Origin: JBOHPP01 sp050731755
Lineage (GTDB): Bacteria; Methylomirabilota; Methylomirabilia; Rokubacteriales; CSP1-6
NCBI GenBank assembly: GCA_050731755.1
Contig: JBOHPP010000170.1
Span: 1-13,931, forward strand
Length of the DNA: 13,931 nucleotides
Reading direction: 5' to 3'
A program made the translations under genes and the position numbers. Below, piece after piece: positions 1 through 5,528 of this stretch (within the stretch, counting starts at the first letter, position 1; each line of letters begins with the position of its first letter). The notes beneath the pieces are model-generated. The model had not been told where the DNA came from and made no database searches. It worked only from the letters and a program-made list of their open reading frames with translations.

Positions 1-1030
1 CGCTGGGGCTGGGCTCCACCTCACACGGAGCGGCCCGCCTGTGGGCGGCGGGAACGGGTCTCGCGAGCCCCCTCCCCCCACCCGGCGCGCCCCACCGGGC
101 CAGACGGCCGAGCGCGCGAAGCGCATCGAGGCCGCGCGGCTCGTCAGGCAGGGCTGGAATCAACCGGATCTGCCGGCCGGCGAAGGCGGCGCGGATGGCT
201 GCGATGACCGCGCTCTCGGCCCGCCGGCGCCCCTCACAGAGAACGCACGAGCCGTCGGGGGAAGCGGTGACCCGGTTGACGATGATCTCCGCCACGGGGA
301 TCCCCGTCTCGGCCAGCCGGCCGACGGCGTCGCGCGTCTCCTCCAATGCGAGCGTCTCCGGCAGCAGCACCCAGGCGAAGGTGCAGCGCTGGGGATCGCG
401 CAGGAGCCTCTCGAGGGCCTCGCTGTCAGAGGCGATCTCGTCGATGAGGGCGTCGGCGGTGTCCCGGCGGTAGGCCCCTCCCAGGCTTTCGGCGAGGAAG
501 CGATGCTTGGCCTGCATGTCGTCGAGCACGGCGGCCATCCGGCCGAGCGTGGCCGGCATGGCGAGCAGCCGGATGGTGTGACCGGTCGGGGCGGTGTCCA
601 CGATGACCTCGTCCCACGGTTCCGCCCGGGCAAGCCGGCTGAGTTCCACCAGCCCCATCAGCTCGTCGACGCCGGGCAGGGACAGACGCAGGAAGCGGTC
701 GATATCGTCCGCGTCCAGGTAGGTTCCCCGGCCCACGATCACGCCGAGTGGGCGCCGGCGGCGGGCGATCCAGCGATCCAGCGCGCGATCGGCGTCCAGC
801 TCGACAGCCTGAAGCTCGCCCCGCCTGGTTGGGACCGGTGTCGGGCGCGCGAGCGAGGATCTGTCTCGCTCAAAGACATCGCGGAGGGAGTGAGCGGGAT
901 CGGTGGAGATCAGCAGAACGCGGCGGCCGGCCTCGGCGCTGGCAACCGCCGCTGCGGCGGCGCATGTCGTCTTGCCCACGCCGCCCTTGCCCCCGAAGAA
1001 CCGATACTGCGGGGCTACTCGTCGTCCCAG
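1..1030 (-). CDS. ArsA/Get3-family ATPase of the gas vesicle operon (3' end beyond window)
   Basis: The minus-strand frame is open from the window edge up to an in-frame TGA at 1078-1076 and encodes an ArsA/Get3-type P-loop ATPase. Seen: a deviant Walker A, GGKGGVGKTT, at 994-965; the switch I-like STDPAHSL shortly after; the switch II signature DTAPTGHT at 598-575; and a CxxC pair (CVLC) at 247-236, as in the zinc-binding region of Get3-like proteins. The conserved late LPxxPDEPRGL-type segment is present, so only a short C-terminal piece is probably missing. The family couples ATP hydrolysis to dimer movements in anion export or in handling hydrophobic proteins; ArsA-like ATPases also occur in gvp clusters. 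With no arsenic gene nearby, a chaperone-like role in vesicle assembly is my inference. The start is a problem: no ATG, GTG or TTG precedes the P-loop in frame. I use the CTG at 1030-1028, which overlaps the end of gvpG by 16 bases. Confidence 0.85.
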   Translation of the reverse strand, partial: MGRRVAPQYRFFGGKGGVGKTTCAAAAAVASAEAGRRVLLISTDPAHSLRDVFERDRSSLARPTPVPTRRGELQAVELDADRALDRWIARRRRPLGVIVGRGTYLDADDIDRFLRLSLPGVDELMGLVELSRLARAEPWDEVIVDTAPTGHTIRLLAMPATLGRMAAVLDDMQAKHRFLAESLGGAYRRDTADALIDEIASDSEALERLLRDPQRCTFAWVLLPETLALEETRDAVGRLAETGIPVAEIIVNRVTASPDGSCVLCEGRRRAESAVIAAIRAAFAGRQIRLIPALPDEPRGLDALRALGRLARWGAPGGGRGLARPVPAAHRRAAPCEVEPSPS

Positions 1031-1296
1031 GCCCGGGCCTCCACCCCCGTCACCTTCATCGCGCCGGGTGCGGCCTCACCGGCGGCTTGCCGGAGCTCTC
1101 GCAGGCGGGCCAGGATCGCGCGCTCCAGCGGGGCAAACTCCTCCGGGCTCAACTCTCCCAGCTCCACCTGCATCTGAGCCGCCAGCAGCTCCTCGCGCAG
1201 GCGATTCTCATCGTCCAGCTCGGCGTCGACCGCCTGGGCGATCTTCGAGAGCACGAATTTGAGGCCGCCGATGAACAGCGTGTCCAGAATAATCAC
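1015..1296 (-). CDS. gvpG: Gas vesicle protein GvpG
   Basis: A 93-residue protein that fits GvpG in length and pattern: an N-terminal hydrophobic stretch (ILDTLFIGGLKFVLSKIA), then a charged helical region with DELDDE-like acids, a leucine-rich REELL segment, and the LGELSPEEFAPLERAIL motif typical of the family. GvpG is a small accessory protein needed for gas vesicle formation, thought to work with GvpF/L in early assembly and not as a shell rib. The start is a GTG at 1296-1294, which forms a GTGA overlap with the stop of the upstream gvpL/F gene, and this is where similarity to GvpG begins; the frame is open further upstream but only as a shadow of gvpL/F. The last 20 or so residues (from about AMKVTGVEARAWDDE) are a tail beyond the conserved part and overlap the beginning of the ATPase frame. 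Confidence 0.9.
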   Translation of the reverse strand: MIILDTLFIGGLKFVLSKIAQAVDAELDDENRLREELLAAQMQVELGELSPEEFAPLERAILARLRELRQAAGEAAPGAMKVTGVEARAWDDE

Positions 1297-2174
1297 TTCG
1301 TCTCTTTCGCGCGCTCGAGTTTCAGTCGGATGTTGACGAAGTTGTAGGGGGGCCAGGGGCCGGTGTACTTGAACATGAGCTTGTCGAACCGGGCGCCGAT
1401 CTGTTTGACCCGGGCGTCGAAGGCCGACTCCTGGTCGCGGGTGACCAGGAAGGCGGCGTTCATGATCATCTTCTCGCCGATGGGCTTGTTGGCGCGGGAG
1501 GCCACGCACACGTCCCGCAGGCCGCCGAAGACGTCGTTGACGTAGCGCTCCGACAACGTCTGGAGCGCAGCGTCCACCATCCGCCCGTACTGCACGCGGG
1601 CGAAGTAGGTCGAGCCCTTCTGGGCGCTGATCTCGGCCTTGAGCCGCCGGATGTCGTCGTCCTGCCGCTCGATCTCGCGGATCATGACGTCCCGCTCCCA
1701 CAGCACCTTGAGCCCGAACTCCAGCTTGTCCTCCATCTTGGTCAGGACGTCCCGAAAGGCCTCGTAGGCGCCCCGGAGCAGCTCCACGATGTCCTCTCGC
1801 GTCTTGAACACGGTGCCGAAGGACATGGGAATGACGGTGTGGGTGCGCATCACCGTCTCGTTGACCCGCTCGTGGGCCAGGACGTTCTCGCGAGTGGGAT
1901 CGTAGATCTCGATGGGCGTGTCCGAGACGACGGCGGTGATGTCCTTGTAGTTGATGGTGTGCACCTCGGTAGGCCGGGCGCCGATGCCGATGGGGCCGAA
2001 CTGCAGCGGCCCGGAGGCGTTCACCACGCAATAGACGTACTTGCCCAGGTGGTCGGCGGTCGGGACCGCTGAAGCCTTGCTCGCGCGTCGATCCGGGGCG
2101 CCGGCGGCGCCGCCCTGGGGCGCCCCCTGCCGGCCACGCTCGGCCGCCTCCCGACGCTTGGCTTTGGCCTTCAT
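1293..2174 (-). CDS. Gas vesicle protein GvpL/GvpF
   Basis: A 293-residue member of the GvpF/GvpL family. Seen: the early strand KYVYCVV (45-51), the HERVNETVMR and VIPMSFGTVF stretches (101-123), a long charged helix around 160-190, and the family hallmark GPWPPYNFV at 272-280 followed by the closing strand. GvpF and GvpL are accessory proteins; GvpF can bind GvpA and sits at the gas-facing surface in solved cases, and they likely nucleate assembly. I cannot decide between GvpF and GvpL, and only one copy is visible. The start is ATG 2174-2172, overlapping the receiver stop (ATGA), with GGGAGG 3 bases upstream. Residues 1 to about 40 are a Lys/Arg/Ala-rich extension ahead of the conserved domain. 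The gene lies between the response regulator and gvpG. Confidence 0.93.
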   Translation of the reverse strand: MKAKAKRREAAERGRQGAPQGGAAGAPDRRASKASAVPTADHLGKYVYCVVNASGPLQFGPIGIGARPTEVHTINYKDITAVVSDTPIEIYDPTRENVLAHERVNETVMRTHTVIPMSFGTVFKTREDIVELLRGAYEAFRDVLTKMEDKLEFGLKVLWERDVMIREIERQDDDIRRLKAEISAQKGSTYFARVQYGRMVDAALQTLSERYVNDVFGGLRDVCVASRANKPIGEKMIMNAAFLVTRDQESAFDARVKQIGARFDKLMFKYTGPWPPYNFVNIRLKLERAKETK

Positions 2175-2587
2175 GCGCCTCCCTGGGTGCTGGTCCGCGA
2201 CTCGGGCTTGCGTGCCCCGTCCAGCAGGGCATGGATCTCGGCCACGAGCTGCTCGGGTAGGCACGGCTTGGTGACGAAGCCGTCGCATCCCGCCGCCTTG
2301 GCGCCCTCCGAGAAGCCCTCCAGCGCATGACTGGTCAGGGCCAGCACCGGGATGTGGCGCGTGCGCCGGTCGCGCTTGAGCCGACGCGTAGCCTCCCATC
2401 CGTCCAGCCCGGGCAGCGACAGGTCCATTACGATGACGTCGGGCACCAGCGCGAAGGCCTGGTCCAGGGCCTCGTGACCGTTGCCCGCCTCGGCCACCCG
2501 GAAGCCGGCGTGGTGCAGGAACAGCGCGTACATCTCGCGGTTGTCCTGGAAATCGTCGACGAGCAGAACCAGCGGCTGATCAGTCAT
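2171..2587 (-). CDS. Single-domain response regulator (CheY-like receiver)
   Basis: A 138-residue stand-alone receiver domain. The acidic pair D11/D12, phosphoacceptor D55 (in VIVMDLSLPG), T85 (in LALTSHA) and K107 (in VTKP) are all in place, so it should be phosphorylated normally. No output domain follows; the last 15-20 residues are a polar tail. Its ATG overlaps the stop of the histidine kinase gene (ATGA), and its own stop overlaps the ATG of gvpL/F, so it is translationally coupled on both sides. The natural donor is the upstream kinase. Without a DNA-binding domain it must act by protein contact, either as a phosphorelay step or by touching a target such as a vesicle protein or another regulator; which one cannot be read from sequence. 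Confidence 0.95.
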   Translation of the reverse strand: MTDQPLVLLVDDFQDNREMYALFLHHAGFRVAEAGNGHEALDQAFALVPDVIVMDLSLPGLDGWEATRRLKRDRRTRHIPVLALTSHALEGFSEGAKAAGCDGFVTKPCLPEQLVAEIHALLDGARKPESRTSTQGGA

Positions 2588-4749
2588 CGCTCGTGAAGCG
2601 TCCGGGGCAGGACGAGGGTGAAGGTGGAGCCCTTGCCGAGCGCGCTCTCCACCCGGATCTGGCCACCCAGCATCGAGGCCAGCCGCCGGCAGATGGCCAG
2701 GCCCAGGCCGGCGCCGCCGTAGTTCCGGGTCGGCGAGTTGTCGGCCTGGCTGAAGTCGTCGAAGATCTTGGCCTGGTCCTCGGGAGCGATCCCGATCCCA
2801 GTGTCGGCCACCGCCACGAGCAGCCGGTCGCGGTTCGCCTCCCAGGCCGCGGCCACCGTCACCGAGCCCGCCGGCGTGAATTTGAGCGCGTTGGTGAGCA
2901 GGTTCAGAACGATCTGCTTGACCTTGGCGCGGTCGCTGTTGAGCGGCGGCAGGTCGAGGGCCAACTCCTTCAGCACGGTGAGCCCGGTGCGGCTGATGAT
3001 CGGCTCGACCTCGGCCATCAACTCGGCGATCAGCTCGGGGACGGGGAACTCGGCCAGATGCACCGGCATCTTGCCCGCTTCGATGCGGGAGATGTCGAGG
3101 ATGTCGTTGATGAGGGTCAGCAGATGCCGGCCGCTGGTATCGACCCGGCCGAGGCTCTTCTTCTGCTCGTCGGTCAGAGGACCGAACACGCCCTGAAGCA
3201 GCATGCTCGTGTACCCCAGGATCGCGTTCAGCGGCGTCCGAAACTCGTGCGACATGTTGGCCAGGAACTGCGACTTGAGCGCCGAGGCGTGCTCGAGCTG
3301 AAGCGCCTGCCGGCGCAGCAGCTCGTTCTGGCGCGTGAGCTCCCCCGTGGCCTGGCGGACCTTCTCCTCTAGCTCCTCGGAGGCGCGCTTGAGCTGGTCG
3401 TAAAGATGCTGGCGCTCGAGCGCCTCCCGCTGGTCATGAAGGATGGTGACGACGCCGACCAGCTCGCCCTGGGCCGACAGCACTTTGCCGGCGATGGCTT
3501 CGAAAGGCAGGGTGTCGCCGGTGTCGGGCTCGAGCAGGTTGATGCTGCTGCCGTGATAGCGCACGCTCTCGCCGGCGAAGAGGAGGTTGGAGACGAAGGA
3601 GGTGAAGTGGGCGTCGTTCGACTGGACCCGAACGGCGACGTCGCCGGCCGACTCCGGGCGCATGGTGAACAAGCGCTCGGCGTGATCGTTCATGAGCACG
3701 ATGGCACCGGTAGGATCGGTGGCCAGGATAGGATCGGCCACGGCATCGATCACGAGTTGCAGGCGGTCGCGCTCGGCCCGGATGTCCGCCTCGGCCAGGT
3801 GCAGTTTGCGGTAGTTCTGCTCCAGCTCGTCGGTGGCCGTCCGGAGATCACTGACGTTTCTGAGCACCGAGACCACGCGCCGCTCCTCGCCCGGGGTCTC
3901 GATGACGGTGCTGAGCAGCTCGAACAGCAGGTCGGATCCGTCGGCAGGATCGACCAGCAGCAGCTCGCGCCGCGCGGGCTCGCCCCGGTCCAAGGCCTGA
4001 CCGGCCAGGGCCGCCGAGAACAGCATGTTGTTGAGGGCGATGGCCCGCCGCCGCCCCTCGCTCTCCCGCTCGCTGCTGGCCAGCAGGGCCTCGGCCCGGG
4101 CGTTGGCGACGATCATCCGGCCCTCGGCGTCGGTGAGCAGCACCGGGTCGGGGACGGCCTGGATGATGCTGTCGAGCACCGCCCGATCCCGCTCCAGCCC
4201 ATCGCGGGCGGCGGTGAGCCGGCGCTCTGCACCAAGCCGGGCCAGCTTGGATCCGAGCACACTGGCCACCCAGTGGCCTTCCCGCGATGCTTCGGCGCTG
4301 GCCGGGCTCAGCAGCAAGAGCCCACGGCGGTCCTCGGATTCCGAGCGGTCGCCTGGCAGCGGAATGGCCAGCACCGCGGTCCGGCCAGCGAAGGGCAACC
4401 CGCTGCCGGCGCCCCCGTATCCGTTCACGGAGACCTCGCAGGGCTCGCCGTTCGTCAGCGCCTCGACCAGAGGATGGTCACGCTGGTAAAGGTCCACCGA
4501 GAAGCGGCTGATGCGGGCCGGGGGCAGGCCGCAGCCAGCGAGGGCGACGAGCCGCATCTCGTCCGCGTCGGGCGCCAGGCAGAGACTCTGCCGGACGCCG
4601 GTGTGGCTGCCCAGCCAGTCGAGGGCCCGCTGGGCGCACTCGGTGGGATCGTCGCAGCCGAGCAGGAACTCGACGAGGGCGAGCCTGGCAGCGGTCAGCT
4701 CTGTCCCGGAGGTCCGGGAGGAGGCACGGAGGGCCACGCTCTTGCTCAC
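2584..4749 (-). CDS. Soluble GAF-PAS-PAS sensor histidine kinase
   Basis: A 721-residue kinase with no membrane segment or signal peptide, so a cytoplasmic sensor. Domains in order: a GAF-like region about 20-170, PAS at about 190-300 (SIIQAVPDPVLLTDAEGRM), PAS at about 326-440 (VIDAVADPILATDPTGAIV), a coiled coil about 441-490, HisKA with H501 in MSHEFRTPLN, and HATPase_c about 605-717. In the ATPase domain the N box carries N616 and N620, the G1 box is DTGIGI (649-654), the F box is FDDFSQAD (663-670), and the G2 box is GLGL (681-684). All catalytic boxes are intact. It starts at a GTG (4749-4747) 3 bases after the gvpA stop with only a weak AGG upstream, and ends overlapping the receiver gene. 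The ligands of the GAF and PAS domains are unknown; no haem or chromophore cysteine can be assigned. Confidence 0.93.
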   Translation of the reverse strand: MSKSVALRASSRTSGTELTAARLALVEFLLGCDDPTECAQRALDWLGSHTGVRQSLCLAPDADEMRLVALAGCGLPPARISRFSVDLYQRDHPLVEALTNGEPCEVSVNGYGGAGSGLPFAGRTAVLAIPLPGDRSESEDRRGLLLLSPASAEASREGHWVASVLGSKLARLGAERRLTAARDGLERDRAVLDSIIQAVPDPVLLTDAEGRMIVANARAEALLASSERESEGRRRAIALNNMLFSAALAGQALDRGEPARRELLLVDPADGSDLLFELLSTVIETPGEERRVVSVLRNVSDLRTATDELEQNYRKLHLAEADIRAERDRLQLVIDAVADPILATDPTGAIVLMNDHAERLFTMRPESAGDVAVRVQSNDAHFTSFVSNLLFAGESVRYHGSSINLLEPDTGDTLPFEAIAGKVLSAQGELVGVVTILHDQREALERQHLYDQLKRASEELEEKVRQATGELTRQNELLRRQALQLEHASALKSQFLANMSHEFRTPLNAILGYTSMLLQGVFGPLTDEQKKSLGRVDTSGRHLLTLINDILDISRIEAGKMPVHLAEFPVPELIAELMAEVEPIISRTGLTVLKELALDLPPLNSDRAKVKQIVLNLLTNALKFTPAGSVTVAAAWEANRDRLLVAVADTGIGIAPEDQAKIFDDFSQADNSPTRNYGGAGLGLAICRRLASMLGGQIRVESALGKGSTFTLVLPRTLHER

Positions 4750-4752
4750 GAC

Positions 4753-5082
4753 CTAGACGCGCGTGGTGCGCCGACGCCGGCGAGTGACGGCGCCACCGTC
4801 AGCGGTCGCCGCCAGCCGGGCCCTGAGGGCCGCGTTCTCGGCGGCCAGAGCCCCTTGGCCACGCGCCTCGACGGACGCTGCCCGCGAGGCCGGAAGCCCG
4901 ACCGCGTCGGCAAACTTGAGGTACGTCTCGATTGATGCGACGACGATACGGGCCTCGACGGTGATCAGATCGATCCCGACGAGAGAAACGCGCACCCAGG
5001 CATCGATCACGATGCCTTTGTCCAGCACTCGGTCCAGAACGTCGATGAGGCTTGTGCCGCCGGATGCGCGTTCAACCGCCAT
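4753..5082 (-). CDS. gvpA: Gas vesicle structural protein GvpA, C-terminally extended
   Basis: The first 65 or so residues are a clear GvpA shell core: SLIDVLDRVLDKGIVIDAW (11-29), the VRVSLVGIDL strand-turn-strand, and ARIVVASIETYLKFADAVGL (44-63). GvpA polymerises into the ribs of the vesicle wall, its amphipathic strands making the gas-facing surface. Common GvpA proteins are about 70-80 residues; this one has 109. Residues from about 71 form an Ala-rich helical segment with heptad-like leucines (80-92) ending in a RRRRR-containing tail (101-109). Extended GvpA forms are known to me from actinobacteria. The start ATG at 5082-5080 has AGGAGG seven bases upstream (5095-5090); this Shine-Dalgarno overlaps the gvpJ stop. 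Another ATG at 5089 is out of frame. No second gvpA copy is visible. Confidence 0.94.
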   Translation of the reverse strand: MAVERASGGTSLIDVLDRVLDKGIVIDAWVRVSLVGIDLITVEARIVVASIETYLKFADAVGLPASRAASVEARGQGALAAENAALRARLAATADGGAVTRRRRRTTRV

Positions 5083-5093
5083 CGGTCATCCTC

Positions 5094-5465
5094 CTACGAC
5101 GATTGCTCGTCGCTCTGTCGGCTCCGCCTCGCCCGGCGGCGCGCCGGCGCCGGACCGCGCTCGGCGGTCAACGCGGCGACCTTGCGTTCGAGCTGGCGCA
5201 GCTGCTTCCGGACGTCGTCGCCCCCGTCGAGGGCGGCCCGCCGGCTCGGGGCCAGATAGCGGTCGTACTTCCACCAATCGAGCCCGATCTCCTGGGCCTT
5301 GTCGATGGAGCAGACGACCAGGCGAATGCGGATCGTGAGCAATTCCACCTCGGCGAGCGAGATCTTGATGTCGCCGGCGATGGCCAGGCCCTTGTCGAGC
5401 ACGCGGTCGAGAACATCGACGAGGCCGCTGACCCGGTGATTGCTCGTCTGCAGATCGGCTCTCAT
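5094..5465 (-). CDS. gvpJ: Gas vesicle protein GvpJ-like (GvpA/J family)
   Basis: A 123-residue GvpA-family paralogue, the first gene of the operon. The core GLVDVLDRVLDKGLAIAGDI (14-33), ISLAEVELLTIRIRLVV (35-51) and CSIDKAQEIGLDWWKYDRYL (52-71) fits GvpJ better than GvpA, because of the DKA-EIG-DWW signature after the second strand. GvpJ is a minor shell protein, thought to sit at the conical tips or act in nucleation. A C-terminal charged helix (about 85-102, RKQLRQLERKVAALTAE) and an Arg-rich tail (109-116) follow, echoing the tail of the neighbouring GvpA. The start ATG 5465-5463 has no Shine-Dalgarno; a longer open frame extends upstream but has no similarity. GvpM or GvpS is a less likely alternative. 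Confidence 0.85.
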   Translation of the reverse strand: MRADLQTSNHRVSGLVDVLDRVLDKGLAIAGDIKISLAEVELLTIRIRLVVCSIDKAQEIGLDWWKYDRYLAPSRRAALDGGDDVRKQLRQLERKVAALTAERGPAPARRRARRSRQSDEQSS

Positions 5466-5474
5466 GGATAAAAC

Positions 5475-5510
5475 AGCGCAAAGTATAGACCCCGCGGCAG
5501 GCCAGCGGAA
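5475..5510 (-). promoter_or_regulatory. Candidate sigma-70-type promoter of the gas vesicle operon
   Basis: On the minus strand, TATACT (5487-5482) is a near-consensus -10 box, with TTCCGC (5510-5505) at 17-base spacing as a weak -35 match. Transcription would begin near 5475, leaving about ten leader bases before the gvpJ ATG and no room for a normal Shine-Dalgarno. It sits in the 63-bp gap between divergent genes and is the only AT-rich hexamer there on this strand. Inferred from sequence alone. Confidence 0.45.
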
Positions 5511-5528
5511 GGGGCCTTCGGGTCTACG

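Noticed and set aside
41..1177. Long plus-strand open frame opposite the ATPase and gvpG
   Set aside because: Low-complexity Pro/Gly/Arg/Ala composition without any family pattern; the minus-strand frame carries clear P-loop and switch motifs. It is a GC-bias shadow.
3406..4935. 509-codon plus-strand open frame opposite the histidine kinase and gvpA
   Set aside because: It crosses the boundary of two well-supported minus-strand genes and has no recognisable domain; high GC keeps it free of stops.
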